The notes: generated by a model not told the origin, from the letters alone. Shown: positions 49,391 through 62,025, counted from the stretch's first letter. The stretch is DNA of 64,000 nt from Cucumis sativus (GCF_000004075.3 NC_026661.2:19682307-19746306), one strand, 5' to 3'. Numbers and translations: made by a program.

Positions 49391-50208
49391 CTAATACGAT
49401 CCCACCGTCTTGAACGAATCATGAACATGCCGGAGCATATCCTGGTCCCGATTCCACTCCGGCGTCGGCGCATTCACAAAATGAGCATACAGCTTGTTCT
49501 TTGCACAAGTCACCGAGATCAAACTATGAGTTCCGGCGCCGTCGATCTCGTACACATAATAAACCTGTCCATTCTCATCCTTCTTCTCTTCCGCCAAGAA
49601 GCTCTCGGCGCTCGCGATTTGATCCTGCAAATTCACGTCCGATAGAGCCAGGTTATTCAGAATCACATCCTTCGGCCCTAATTGCCGGATTCCAGCCAGG
49701 AAAGTTAGGTATTCTTTCTCTGATCGTTTCTTCGGATTGTAAAATTCACTATCGGTTCCGTTGGTACCTGCGGAAATTAGTAGGTAGAATTAATTTTCGG
49801 AACGAATTGAGCTATTAGATATCTTTAATTTAGGGATTTTGGAGTACCTTTTTCGACTTTGGATACTAATCGCTCTTTCCATCCTTCCGGCACGTCGTAG
49901 ATGTATTCTGCTGTGTCTTTCTTGTTGGCGTTGCCACCAAGGCCACCGTAGTTGGCGGCGCTGGCGGCAGTGCCATAGTAGACATTGAAAGCGGCCCCGG
50001 TATCGGCGAGGGAGGGTGTAGCGGTGCTAAGGATCGCGGCTACGGCGATGGCAGTGGCTGCGATGGAGATTGGGGCAGTTGATGAAAGTGGAGGTTTGGA
50101 TTGGAGAATGGGAATTTGGGGCTTTGGTAACGATGAAGCTTGCGGTGGTTTTGGGGCGGTTGTGCCGGTGGAGGTTAAGAACGCCAATGGCGCGATTGCT
50201 GTGGCCAT
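49391..50208 (-). CDS. PPD6: PsbP-domain thylakoid lumen protein, PPD6-like
   Basis: Exon 1 (50208-49848) and exon 2 (49767-49391) flank an 80-bp intron (AAAG|GTACTC ... CCGCAG) and give 245 residues. The N-terminus is a bipartite plastid-to-lumen signal: a Ser/Thr/Pro-rich transit part, then a hydrophobic stretch (about 46-62) ending in TPSLA before Asp69. There is no twin-Arg, which points to Sec-type import. The PsbP-like fold includes YYGTAASAANYGG, EYIYDVPEGWKERLVSKVEK, TDSEFYNPKK, DVILNNLALSDV, YYVYEIDGAG and AHFVNAPTPEW. PsbP-like and PPD proteins serve photosystem assembly and lumen functions; the exact role of this member is little known. The PPD6 label is from recall of the family, so the class is surer than the number. 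It is convergent with the CHORD-like gene. Confidence 0.87.
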
Positions 50209-51504
50209 AGTGATTGATTTTCGTGGATTTGGGCTTCTGGTGTATCTCCTCGAACAGGATTTTCTCCTTATCCATTCTTTTTCTATTTTCCTTTATTTTT
50301 CTAAATCGTTTTTTTTATTTTTTGAATTTATGTACTTTTTTTTCTATTTTTGTAGAATCCCATTTAACTTTATAACTAACCCCTAATTTATGTCTTTACT
50401 CTCTTCTATGGCTTGCTCACGTTGATGATATCACATCACGACGAATTAAGTTTTTCTTTTTCTTCATGGTTATTAAATTTTGTTTTTACATTCACCAAAT
50501 TGAATTTAAAATCCATTTAATATAACATTAATTAACTATTTGTTAAATTTAGATAAATACAAGCAAAAGTCAAAAGCTTGATGAAACAACTAATTAATAT
50601 ACGAGCATATGTGGATTGAGTAGTAGGTGTGGATGAGAGATTGTTAAAAGAGAATTGTGAGGAAGTAGTATAGTGGCGGAAGCTAACCACCTACTTTTCT
50701 TCCATCTGCGAGCCCATTATCCATGATCCCGCAACTACTCTACACTTTGGGTATTATCCCACGATCATAACCTACTCATGAGTAATTATCTACGTTTCGA
50801 GCATAACTCAACTCTCACACTAACAAAGGTAATCCCCATTACGTGTCAAGGAGTTAATGTCTCCAATAAAAAATAAAAGAAAAATAATTAAATGTAGCTT
50901 GGACATCACATACATCTCACATATTATCTAATTTACGTATTATCTGGAGTTGGAGAGTAGAAAGGTGATCCTAATTTAGAGAGATTGTTTTTTAAAAAGA
51001 AAAATAGAGTAGAGAAGTGGAGGTTGAAAACTCCGCCATGTATATTTACGTATTAACTCTTCTAACAAAAAAGAAATGTAACGGTCACTATTCTTACCTA
51101 AACGGACAAAGAAACCCAACCAATTAGATATTTTAAAGCCATCAAATAAAAAATAAGCTTATTACAAAAATGCCCTCGAATTCACCATGCAATCTCCCTT
51201 TTCCGGGCAGGGGTATTTCGGGAATTATCCCTAAAATGAATGGCCAATGGTTATATTGCATACTGACCGCCAAAAAAGCCCTAGGTACAGCCGTACAGGC
51301 GCGAGCCATAGCTTTTTCTTTTTCCCTTCTCCGATTGAATTATGCACTCCCTTCATTTCCTTCATTTCTCTTCCTCTTTTCATTTCCCTCCACTACCTAT
51401 ATCTTTTTCAAATCTTCTCTCACTTCTTTAATCAATCAAAATTTTTCATTTCTTTTTCTTTCCTTTTTATTTCATTTCAATCCGTTTCTCTTCTTTCGAT
51501 CGCC
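50209..51504. other. Divergent intergenic region (PPD6-like and makorin)
   Basis: This holds the promoters of both flanking genes. The segment 50640-50850 is less AT-rich than its surroundings and may be repeat-derived. The makorin leader (about 51290-51504) is strongly pyrimidine-rich. The frames crossing it at 51170-51589 are leader and intron, not genes. Confidence 0.45.
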
Positions 51505-54500
51505 ATGTCTAAAAGGTCAGTTTCTCGCTTTGACTATGCTTCTTTATACGTTCTTGTTGATATTGTCTCTTGTTTTTCATGAGTTTTGATGATTGGATTA
51601 TGGGTTCCGATAATCGCTTCTTGATATTGTTTTTTTCATCATGGTTCTTTGGTATCTTGGTTTTGTTTATTAGGTTTTGGGCTATTTCGACGGGATGGGT
51701 TCTTTAACGTTTGGAATTTACGTTTCATGAAAAGTCCTTTTGTGGGGTTGTTATTGATGCGTTTATTTGAACTTTGACTTGTTGTTCGTACGGGTGTTAA
51801 TTTACTTTGCTGGTTTGTTTAGGGTCTTATGCAAGTATTTTGCGCATGGAGCTTGTTTAAAAGGGGAATATTGTGAGTTTTCTCATGACTGGACGGCTCC
51901 ACCAAGCAATGTAAATATTACTTTCTCTCCTCTGTGTTGCCATATACTATAATGGTGTTCAGACTATTGTTTCTTTCTGATGCATCGTCCATAACAGGTT
52001 TGTACTTATTATCAAAAGGGAAGGTGTGCTTTTGGCAGTCGATGCAGATATGATCATGTTAAAGTTTCTCACGCCGAATCATGTTCGAATGTTCAGCAAT
52101 CTCATGGGTCTGAATCTGTTTCTGTAGCTCATTCTCAATTGTCAAGGCCACTTTCTCCCTTTTCTGGATCTACAAGCGAGCTTGCTAGTTCAGAGATACC
52201 CAGTCTTCCCTTGCGCGAAGAAGCTGCTTGGAGTGGAGAGTTTGTGCGTCCAGACGGTCTTGATGATTGGGTGAATGGGGAGGCAAGGGTTGTTGGTCCA
52301 GCTGATATACCTATTTGTTCTTTTGCTGCGGCTGGTGGTGACTGTCCGCGTGGTGAAAATTGTCCTCATATTCATGGGGACTTATGTCCTACATGTGGAA
52401 AACAGTGTTTACATCCTTTTAGGACGGATGAAAGGGAGGAGCACTTGAAGGCATGTGAGAAAAAGCAAAAACATCTAGAGTCTTTGAAACATAGTCAAGA
52501 CATAGAGTGCAGTGTTTGCCTGGAGCGTGTGCTTTCTAAAACCGAAACAGCAGAGAGGAAGTTTGGGATTCTATCAGAATGTGATCATCCATTTTGCATT
52601 TCTTGTATTAGAAACTGGCGCAATAGTTCATCTACCTCTGGAATGGATATTAATAGTGCCTTAAGAGCCTGCCCAATTTGTAGAAAGTTGTCATACTTTG
52701 TCATTCCAAGTGTCATTTGGTATTCTTCAAAGGAAGAAAAGCAAGAGATTGTTGATAGCTACAAGTCAAGGCTGCGGTAAATTTATGTTCTTTTATTTCT
52801 AATTTGTGAATGCATTATGGAAACTGTTCAATTGCTTTCCATTATGTTCACGTTTTCTGCTTCCCTTTTGTTATGTTTTGTTTTGTGTGCGTGTGTGTGT
52901 TTATATATATATAGATTTATTTATTTATTTATCAAACTCAATTTAGTAAATTGAAGTTATTACATATCAAATGTAATTGTACGAACTATTATTTAGAGAA
53001 TGGAAACTGCATAACTACTAAAGTAAACTGCATAACTGCTATTATTTGAGATGATTTCGCTACTCTAATCTGTGAGTTTTTATCATTTTCATATTCAGAT
53101 CAATAGATTGCAAGCACTTCAACTTTGGAAATGGGAACTGTCCTTTTGGATCCAGCTGCTTTTACAAGGTAAGTTTACCTCTGAAAGCAGTCACTTCAGT
53201 TTCCTTATCCTAATTGTACTCTTTCAAGCATGATGGATGTTTTTGTACCGCCTTTTGTGTTGTGAGGACTTTCCTATTTTCCTGAATTTTTATTGTTCTT
53301 CATTTTCTTTTCATTATGCCCTTGTCCAAATTGTTTTCTTTACCTTTTTTATTGATCATTGATATGCAGCCTGCTGAATGAAAATCTCGACCTGTTTGGT
53401 TTTGCTAATCTGCATACGCCCTAGGATATCTGTTAAATAGTACATGCTTGCCTACTGGACATGAGTTTACTAGAAGAAATCCTTTTTGAGATCTGAATAT
53501 GGATATCTAGTATAATGGAATATTCTTTTATCCTAATTATTTTCCGTTGGTTTCATAAGCACCCCCATCTGCCATGGCTATCCAATCATGGCTGGTTAGA
53601 TAAGGCTCAATCATACTCACATGACTTTTTTTAATTAATTTATTTAAAAAATGATAGTTCTGTTTGAGGGGTGGCTAAGAATTTAAAAGCGCTTTTAAAA
53701 TGTGTGAGCTAATTTTTTTACTTTACTTGAATTTTTTAATAACCATCTTCTTCATTTTTCTATTTAAATTTTAAGAATGTTTAAAAAATCTAAACCTACA
53801 TTTGAAACAGAAAAAAATCCCCAAGAACTATCATTTTGTTTTTAAATTTTGGTTGAGAATCTTCAAGTGTTCTGAACCCCTATTTGAAACCATTTCATTT
53901 TTTTTGTTTTTGTTTTTGTTTTTTTAAATTAAGCTTGCACACACCGTTTTTATCTATGGGTTTTATTATGTAATCTACTTTTTATGAGTTTTAAAAACCA
54001 AGCTATGTTTTGAAAACAAACTTGTTTTTGTATTGAGATTCAACCTTTCATTGGTCTGATTTGGAAGTCGCATATATTTCTAGGAGATATGAAGACCACT
54101 ATGGAGAAATGATGTGAAAAGAAGCTAATTTTTCATTAACTAGAAACCAAATGGTTATCAAATAGGGCCTAAAAATATAAATTAGGAAACGATCAGCAAT
54201 CTTGCTTAATATTTGCAATTACTTTTGTCATCCCTCTTCGATAATTTCTATGGCTCAATTCAGGTACAAAGTGATGTGCTGACTACTTTGCCTGGTTGGC
54301 TCTGCCACCTCTATGTAGTTGTAGTAGTGTAGTAATTTAGTCTTAGTTAAATTCCTAGTAAGAAAAAATTATATATTTTGGACACCGAGATTGTGTTGCT
54401 AGACCTGCTACAATTGATTGATGGGATCCCTCTGATTCAAATTAATAATAAGTTATATTCCTACAGACTAACAGGTGTTTGATTTGAAAGTGTTATCATG

Positions 54501-56045
54501 GGAAAATAAATGTAGTTTAGGACTGTAGCAAGGCTGGCGGGACCTCTCCTAAACTGCAATCTGTTAATCTATATATATACTTCATTTGCCAGTCCTCTGC
54601 GCTCGTCTATTTTAGAAAGAACAAATGCAACTGCTGTGTCACATCTTCTTCATCTCATATGAGTGTTGCAATCTCAACAACCCTTATATTTTTTGGTGAC
54701 GTGTCATAGGTGTCACATAAGCAGTGCTGTTGCTGTTCATTTTCAATCAGTTTTTGTGGTAGATGTTGAAAGATGTGATTCATAGTGGATTTTATCTTCA
54801 GATCTATTCGCATTCTGTTTGTCATTTAATTTCATTAGAGCAGATTGGCTTTCCAATGATACAATGTTTGTTGTGTTCCAGCATTTGGTCATTCCTGGTT
54901 CATACACATGGAAATATCACAGGCCACCTCCACGCCAACCACAATCATGGAGAACTCCTCCAAGCAGATCTAATATTGTCGATATGGATGCCTTTTTTGA
55001 AATGTTCGAAGACTTGGAGGATTTGGATTTTAGTGATGAAGATTTAGATTTTGAATATTTAACACTTTTGGAGATGGCACTAATGCAGTTGGGTTGTGAA
55101 GCTAACTCGTCAAGTGATGAAGAGTCATAGTTCTTGGGCTACAGTTTTCTTCTTAGGTTGTTGTAACCTGATTTATGTTGGGTGTTTGGCGAGTTTCTTC
55201 TAGTCTTGCCAAAAAACTTTGAATATTTGCTTCTCTGGCATTTTTGGCCACCTAGCAGTGCTTTTGTGCAGTAAGATAAGCTTGTAGACTTTTTTAATTA
55301 TCATAAATGCCATGTTAATGGGGACTCGTACTTTGCAAAAGGCAACAGTCATTTGTCCTGGGGAAAATTAGTTACCAAGTTATCAAGATGACGATGGTCT
55401 ATTTATGGAAGAACCTTTTCTTTGCGTAGATTATAATATGGCTTCTTAAGTGTTGTATTTTACTACTGGGAATTAGGAATATCTGCTACAGCTATCTTCT
55501 TCGTTCCTAGATTTTACGGAGAGTTCCATTTCTAACCCTCTTGCTTACCAAAACCAATTGTGTGCTCCTTATGTTGATCCTTAACAGATTGGTTGTTTAT
55601 TATCCCAGTATGCTGGTAATTTGAAGTGAATGTTCGATTAATATGTTCTATTATCTATGAAGTAGTTTTTCCCATATGTGGACTTTTGCACACGATGATT
55701 GTTTTTTGAATGAAGCCTTATCTGTTTGCAACTGGGACGTGTGTTGCTTCTTTACTTTCATTCTTGTATGCATTTTTTTTTGTGACTAGCTGTATTAACT
55801 TCAAAATGAGAGTCAAATTTTCAATGTGATTTTCTCACTGCAGCATGCACATCGGGATGGTCGGTTGGAAGAGATAGCTCTGCGTCATATTGGGAATGAA
55901 GATGGTCTCACTGTTATAGCTAAAAATCTTAGGTCTTGATTTGTGCATTGCTTTATATTGACCATTTATTGTGCATCTTTTACCTTATAAATTTGAAGCT
56001 ATTTTCAGGTTGTCGGACTTTCTCAGTGACTTGCATATCAGGTGA
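51505..56045 (+). CDS. MKRN: E3 ubiquitin ligase makorin, with two alternative 3' ends
   Basis: Shared exons: 51505-51515, 51823-51910, 51998-52776, 53099-53168. They encode CCCH finger 1 (Cys7, 15, 21, His25), finger 2 (Cys35, 43, 49, His53), finger 3 (Cys140, 149, 155, His159), the makorin Cys/His motif ([13 protein letters not shown]), a RING (Cys204, 207, 228, His230, Cys233, 236, 258, 261) and Cys297, 307, 313 of finger 4. Two endings are possible, both beginning with the His that completes finger 4. The proximal exon 54882-55130 gives 398 residues with an acidic tail; the distal exons 55844-55932 and 56009-56045 give 357 residues ending [11 protein letters not shown], the usual plant makorin end. 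Makorins ubiquitinate proteins and bind RNA; plant members are tied to light and abscisic acid signalling and development. The first exon codes for only three full codons plus two bases. Confidence 0.96.
54882..55130 (+). other. Proximal alternative terminal exon of makorin
   Basis: It is preceded by a strong acceptor (TTGTGTTCCAG) in the phase needed by the donor at 53168. It encodes 82 residues: a basic, Pro-rich part ([20 protein letters not shown]) then an acidic part ([20 protein letters not shown]) and a stop. Use of this exon removes the usual plant C-terminus. Confidence 0.8.
55844..56045 (+). other. Distal (canonical) terminal exons of makorin
   Basis: Exon 55844-55932 (acceptor CACTGCAG) encodes [17 protein letters not shown] and continues to NLR; exon 56009-56045 (acceptor TTTTCAG) adds [11 protein letters not shown] and stop. 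HAxxDGRxEE follows the last CCCH finger in makorins of plants and animals, so this is the ancestral end. Confidence 0.85.
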
Positions 56046-59000
56046 AGAATCCTTCATTCAGGTATGGAACACACTAACCACTCATCCTTTGACCCTGAGG
56101 TTGAAAGTTCATACTTTATGCCAACTTTTGCTATCTATTAAATATTTCGCATTTTAATATGATTAATCATTTGCCTTTATGGATGGGGTAAACTTCAATA
56201 ATTAACCTTGAAAATATCAATTGAAACTCAACATTTATATTAGAAACAGAGCGAATTAATCTTCTGGCACTGTCGCTATCACTATATTTCAACACTTCTC
56301 TGGCTCTAAAGAGTCCATGAAACGCTAAACTCTTTGCATTTTGTATTTATCTTGAGTTACAATATATTTCACCTGTCATTTAAATATCTTTTTTATTGTT
56401 GGTCTTCGTTAACACTTGCAATGTAATCGAAGAGTTTGAAAAACCCATTTCAGATGTCGAATTGCTTGGTCTGAAGGTCTGATATTGAGAAATGGAAGGT
56501 GGGGGTATCGAACACGGTGCTTCAAACTTTGTGTTCTACAATATCAAAATAAAGCTAAAGACATTTATGTCATAGTGAGAAATGAATGTTGGAAACCCAA
56601 GCTTGTTCTTCCAATGATATGGTGAAATAAAGAATCATAACATTCACATCTCACATGTTGAATTTCAGCTGAATAATATGTATGGGTTCTACAAGTTGTA
56701 CTAAACAACTGGAAAGTCACAGAATGTATTTTGGTTTGGTATTTTAAAAGAAAGATATGTGGGAATGTCAATGTTGTATTTTGTTTTATACAGAAACAAG
56801 TAGAAAAAAAAAAGTAGCATCAGGATTTGCCTTCGGATGAGACTTAGTACTCATCAAATTTACAATAAAAAAAACTGTGATTTTTTTTCTTCTTTTTATT
56901 GTCATTTTCATTATCATTCTCTCTTTCTGTTAGTGATGATTTGTTGTATTAGTCAAATATTGTTTCCTTCTTTCTCACCTGAATGAATCAAAATACTTGT
57001 ACAATTAATATATGTTTCTAGATGGTTATTTTTTGCTATATTTGTCAACATCTCCGTAAGTTTTGTCATTTTTTGAATAATTTATAAGTATTAGTTTAGT
57101 CATTTTATCATGTGATTACAAAGTCTTATTTATCATTAGCTTTACTCGCACATCCGACTGTAGTTATCACCTTTAAATTTGTGATGAGGTCGTTACATAA
57201 CGAGTTTTATATAATTTGTAAGAAATATTTAAAATAAATTGAGATTGCAACCACATATTTTTTTTTATTTTTCAAAGATGAAAAGAGTTTGTGAAAGCAA
57301 TTTGAGGTTACGGTCTTTCATAATTTAGTTCGAATTTCAAAGATGCTGTTGGCTTGTAATAATCTTTCAAATATAAAGTCTCGATTACTTTTCTTTCTTG
57401 CCTTCAAAATTCTTCGGATATTGTTAATTATAAAGTATGCATTCACACTTTAATTTATTCATACTATTTCATTTCTAATTTTGAGCATTTCTTTGTCATT
57501 TAATTTTATGCCATTCAATTTCGATTTCTCATTTTGAAAATCTTAGCAATGTTTTGGAGTATACGTTACTTTTCTAAACATGAGGCCATTCTTTCTAAAA
57601 AATTTAGGGTTGGCGAGTTATATAAACAATTAATGTTATGTAGATGTTTACTTTTAATTAGAACCTAGAGCTATATAATTAATTATTACTCGTTAACAAA
57701 ATATCTTATTAATTATGTGTATGTATTTTCCTTGGAAAATTAATAAGAGAAGGGATTGATAAAAAATAAAATAAAAATAAAAATACAAGTTGTTGTTTCA
57801 TTGTTTTGAGTAAATATGCAAAATAATTTTAAATGACTTTAACTAACTAATTAATCAAAATACATTCAAATATCAGTTTTATATATTCTTATTATATTTT
57901 GGATTTTGTTTATGCAATTTCATTATCTAATATATGTTTAAATGTATTCTCATGCATAAAAATTTAAAAAGATAAATAAAAAAGTTGGAAGGAAAATTAA
58001 GTAAAAATCTTCATAGTTGAATTATTTATTTTAAACATTATGAAGGAATTTCAATCAATTTATTTTGTGTATAACTTATTTTATTTGGTCGTACGAAAAA
58101 GAAAAAGAAAATTAAATAGTTAACAATTTAGTAGTATTATTTAAGAAAATGATGTTTTTTAACCTACTTTTATTTAAACACTCTCGATAAAATAAAAGTT
58201 TGCTTCATTTGTTATTTTTGACAACTCACCTTTTTATTATATAGGAAGTCTTTTTAATTAATTTCAAATTACTATAAATCAAGAATTTATTGGTGGAGGT
58301 GATGGCCGGAGTTGGTCAACAGTCATTTAGAAATGTAATTAAAGGTCGGTTGATGGATCCTTAGAAATGACAACTATAGTCTAAGGTTGGCCACCGAAGA
58401 TCATCAAATACATTGTTAGAGATTGGTAGAAGTTAGAAGGCAACGCTAGAAAATTGGAGAGAAATTAAGCTTTAAAACATTCAAAATAATTCATTTGTCC
58501 ATAAACCAACTTATTTTGTAAGCTCATTCTCTATTTCATGTTTAGGTGGTTGTCATTCTTTTTCGAAACAACTTACCCTTTTAGTTAAAAAATATTTACA
58601 CGTACAACAAATAATCTAAAATTCTATATATATATATATATATTTCCTAAAAAAATAAAATAATTAAGTTTGTAACAAAATTACGTCAACATTAGATTAG
58701 GGTATATGATTTTCGTGCTCTCCTATTAAAGATGCAAATCATTAATTTAAAGGCAAACAAATTTGTCGTATTAATTAAATATATTTGTTCTTATACAAAT
58801 ACACTTTTTTGAACAATAATTCAACCTTTACCTCTCAATCCAATTCATTCCATAAAAACAAAAACAAAAACTCTAAATCCAAATTCCTAATTTGAAAATT
58901 TGACCAATTAACCTTAATTGGAAAAAATGGGGAGGAATAATCCTAAAAATAACCATCTTTCACAATTACTGTTCATATTAATTACAACGTTTCTTTGTAC

Positions 59001-59498
59001 CATTTTTTTGCCAATTGGTTAAAACATCGTTTTTTTTTTAATTTATTGGTTCAATTTCATTTCCGATGGGTTCAATAGATCTTGATAGTTTAATGTTCAT
59101 TTAAATTTTTTCATCTAAAACATGTTCATCCATTGTATGACATAATTAAACCTATTATTGTTATTGTTGTTGTTATTTATTTAATCAATTAATGAAAAGG
59201 AAGAAACTAAATTTAAATGATTAATGACATTATAATATGTGTAATCACTGACTTTGAAGTCCCAAATTGAAACAGAAAGAAGAAGACACAACACCCTATT
59301 TTTATTGAATAAATCACACTAAATTAAAAAATAATAATCATACAGCAAAAACAGATCACTAACAACAATGAATCATACAGTAAAGAGATTCTAGAGAATC
59401 TCCATTTTATTTTCCGATCAAACTAACCTCTAAATATAAAAATGATAATTAATTAATTAATTAATGTATATGAATTAACAATCCACATTCGATTTAAT
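56046..59498. other. Gene-free stretch after makorin
   Basis: It begins with the 3' flank of makorin. A degenerate GT-rich tract lies at 58291-58465. A pure (TA)n run lies at 58623-58642 and an (AATT)n run at 59445-59464. No gene was found. Confidence 0.5.
58291..58465 (+). repeat. Degenerate GGT-rich minisatellite-like tract
   Basis: Phrases such as 'ggtggaggtgatggccggag', 'ttggtcaacagtcat', 'aggtcggttgatgg' and 'aggttggccaccgaag' recur at 15-30-base steps. The tract at 60231-60425 has the same character, so both may come from one dispersed family. Confidence 0.4.
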
Positions 59499-59696
59499 TT
59501 AGAGCTTTAAGAGTGCAGGAAGAGAGAAGAAGAAGGAAGCAAAGAGCAGAGCCATGGAGGTCGCAACAGGCAGGGACGACGCTGCTCCTCGGTCGAGCCC
59601 TGGCGCCGGCGCTGGAGCTTCCTGAGCGGAAACGAGGGCGGAGAAGAGAGCAACGAGGGCGAGGAAGACGACGGGGGAGATCTTGGAAATGGCCAT
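59499..59696 (-). CDS. Arabinogalactan peptide (GPI-anchored AG peptide)
   Basis: A single exon of 65 residues. Residues 1-24 form a signal peptide (hydrophobic VVFLALVALFSALVSA, cut before Gln25). The tiny mature part has alternating Ala-Pro (EAPAPAPG, 26-33), the signal for proline hydroxylation and arabinogalactan addition. The last about 20 residues are hydrophobic (MALLFASFFFSLPALL) and should be replaced by a GPI anchor. The product is a cell-surface proteoglycan of only about 15 residues of backbone. A TATA box lies about 90 bases upstream, and a G-box lies further up. The Arg-rich frame on the other strand is its shadow. Confidence 0.88.
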   Translation of the reverse strand: MAISKISPVVFLALVALFSALVSAQEAPAPAPGLDRGAASSLPVATSMALLFASFFFSLPALLKL

Positions 59697-59783
59697 TGAA
59701 ATGAGGAAAGAAGAGAAGAGTAGAGGAGAAAGAAGAATTGTGCGGGGGAATAATTATGATTTTTACTATGTGAGGGGAGAGGT

Positions 59784-59880
59784 TATTTATAGTGAGGGGC
59801 AGGATGGCGCGTGGAACCCACTGGGATTAAGCGTCCAATGAGGTGACGAAAAGTCGCGTGAGAATTGTGGTCACGTGGAG
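59784..59880 (-). promoter_or_regulatory. TATA box and G-box of the minus-strand AG peptide gene
   Basis: On the minus strand CTATAAATAA lies at 59784-59793, about 90 bases before the ATG. A CACGTG G-box core (about 59873-59878) and further ACGT-type sites lie within the next 100 bases upstream. This suggests light, abscisic acid or bZIP/bHLH control. Confidence 0.6.
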
Positions 59881-59899
59881 GGTACGTGGAATATAAAAA

Positions 59900-61940
59900 T
59901 TGTAGACAAATAATAAAATTCTTTACGTTTCGTACTACTAATTGATTAATTAATTCAAATCCATACCTAAGTCAGTAATAGTAATTAACTGTCTTAGTGA
60001 CCATCGTTTGTATTTACGTGGAGGTTTAGGTTGAGTTGGTTCAAGAGAATACTCATTTTTATAATACAATTTTCGTACATAGGATACACCTATTTACCTA
60101 CGTACTTTTAGAAAAAAAAAGACTATTAAAACAGTATGATTCTAGAAATTTTAAATTTTTACTAAAGACACTTTGCCAAACATTGTTTTTGTTTTCTTTA
60201 AATATGATTCGGTTGATTGAGTTGGTCATATGAGGGGATTGTAGAAGTTGGCTATCAAAGGTTGTTACCATGAATTTGATTATAAGAGGTGGTTATTTGT
60301 CCAAAATGGTCATTTGAGATGAGTGTCGGTGTTGGCTATTACAAGTGGTTGTCTCACCATATAGTTAATCATTAAAGGTGGTTTTCGCCAAAGTTGTTGG
60401 AACTCGAAAGTGGTCGTTGGAGTGTACCAATATAATCGTATTAAGGAATGGAAGGTCTACAAATAAAATGAGTGAAAACATTAAAGAGTAACGGTTGAAT
60501 CGGTTAAAGTAAGAAATTTCACTGTAGCAAAGTTTGAAGTGGATGGAAAAAACCATAAAAGTAGGTTTGTGTGTAGAAGGAGAAAACAACAAAAGAGGGA
60601 GAGAAGTTTGAATTGAGGAAGAAAAGAAAGAAAACGCGGCGTTAGTTCAAAGGCAATGCGCGGAGGGCAAAGTTGAGATTTTAAATTGGGTGGGGGATGG
60701 GAGCTTTGAAGTTTGTTCAACCAAAACAGACGAAACGGCCAAGTGTGCTTTCCCCCCTCTTTTCTTCACTTCGAATTCATCTTTCTTTTTTCCTTTTAGT
60801 AGGTTTGTGTGTATGTCTGACCTTCTTTCTTCTACTTTCCTCCAAAACGTAACCCCTTTTCACATCTGACTTGGGACAAATATACAATTCCTTTCCCTCT
60901 TCCACAATTTTCAATCTGTCTAATTAATTTATTTTTATTTTCTGAGTTTCAAAACGTTATATTTTTAGTTTTGTTTAAATTTGACTGCCAAGTGCGTCAG
61001 TGAGTCATGGGGAATAGTAAAGGGTCTTTTCCACCCACCACATTCTTCTACTCCTTTGGTTTGCTCAACTTTTAATTGGTGGTGTCTTCCTTGTGAAAGT
61101 TACTTCAAACCCAGCTTGGATTTCTGAAGCTTTTAATGTAAAAACAAAGTGTTTAAAAATATAATTTTCATATCTTAATTGTTTTGCTCTCAAAACCACC
61201 ACTGTGAGATCAATTTCAGTCCTAAATCATTCTAATTCAGTTGCTCTCCAGAGTTAATACATCCTCCATTTATAGGGTACTCATAAAAAACATAGATAAA
61301 TGACTAAGATAAAATTGAAAAAAAGATTAATGTGTTCTCTTTTAAAGCCAACATGACTGGAAAGCTTTTAAGAAAAAATAAATGAATGAAAACTTTTTAT
61401 ATTAATTTAATAATTAATTCAAACATGCTATAACTATTTTTTTTTTTACATTATGATTGATGCAACATTGGTCTTTTCAGATCAATAACAATAATGTTAC
61501 ATAAACTAACCTTATACTAATTACATTTACTATTTTCATCTGACTTGTTGTGTCAACATTAAACCATTACTTATAAATTTAGGACATAATTTCCAATCTT
61601 GTTTAATCCAATTCCTAATCTTTAACACTTCAATTCATATGTAATAAATATTTTAAATTTTGTTACTTTTTCTTTTGGTAAAGATATTGTATTTAAAGCC
61701 TAAGAAAGAAAAAATGAACATGTAACGTTAAAAGTTGACATAGGAGAAGCAATTAAAGTACACTGAAATTTCATTTAAAGTTGCATTCAAATCTAAAGGG
61801 GAAGAAAAAAGAATCCAAGTTGTTAATTATTTGGTAAAATTTTGAATCTGCAACCCCACCATCCACATATCATCAAACGGCCCACGTAAGACTCGCTCAA
61901 ACCAATTACTTAATTCATTTTAACCCAAAATTAGCATCTT
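59900..61940. other. Spacer between divergent AG peptide genes
   Basis: No gene is supported. A degenerate GT-rich tract lies at 60231-60425. A purine-rich to pyrimidine-rich switch occurs near 60540-60850 (GA-rich, then CT-rich), which could come from an inserted element or a lost gene's leader, but no frame supports this. Confidence 0.45.
60231..60425 (+). repeat. Degenerate GGT-rich minisatellite-like tract (second copy)
   Basis: 'agaagttggctatcaaagg', 'gaggtggttatttgtcc', 'ttggctattacaagtggttg' and 'aaaggtggttttcgcc' repeat at roughly 25-35-base steps. It resembles the tract at 58291-58465 on the other side of the AG peptide gene. Confidence 0.4.
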
Positions 61941-61949
61941 AATCTCACC

Positions 61950-61957
61950 TATAAATA
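61950..61957 (+). promoter_or_regulatory. TATA box of the plus-strand AG peptide gene
   Basis: TATAAATA sits 167 bases before the ATG at 62117. It is followed by a leader containing a (TCAA)n repeat (61996-62025). Confidence 0.65.
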
Positions 61958-61995
61958 ATCTCAATTACCATTCATTATTCCTCAGGCAGCAATCC

Positions 61996-62025
61996 ATCAA
62001 TCAATCAATCAATCAATCAATCAAA
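61996..62025 (+). repeat. (TCAA)n microsatellite in a 5' leader
   Basis: About seven copies of TCAA/ATCA in tandem lie in the predicted untranslated leader of the AG peptide gene. The tract may vary in length between individuals. Confidence 0.85.

Noticed and set aside
49501-49818. 105-codon plus-strand frame, Arg/Ser-rich
   Set aside because: It is the antisense shadow of PPD6-like exon 2.
51170-51589. 139-codon frame across the makorin leader
   Set aside because: It is the pyrimidine-rich leader and first intron; the Phe/Leu/Ser bias comes from CT-rich DNA and it runs through the makorin ATG in another frame.
59513-59704. Arg-rich plus-strand frame of 63 codons
   Set aside because: It is the exact antisense of the AG peptide gene; its Arg/Glu bias is produced by the Ala/Ser/Pro-rich codons on the other strand.
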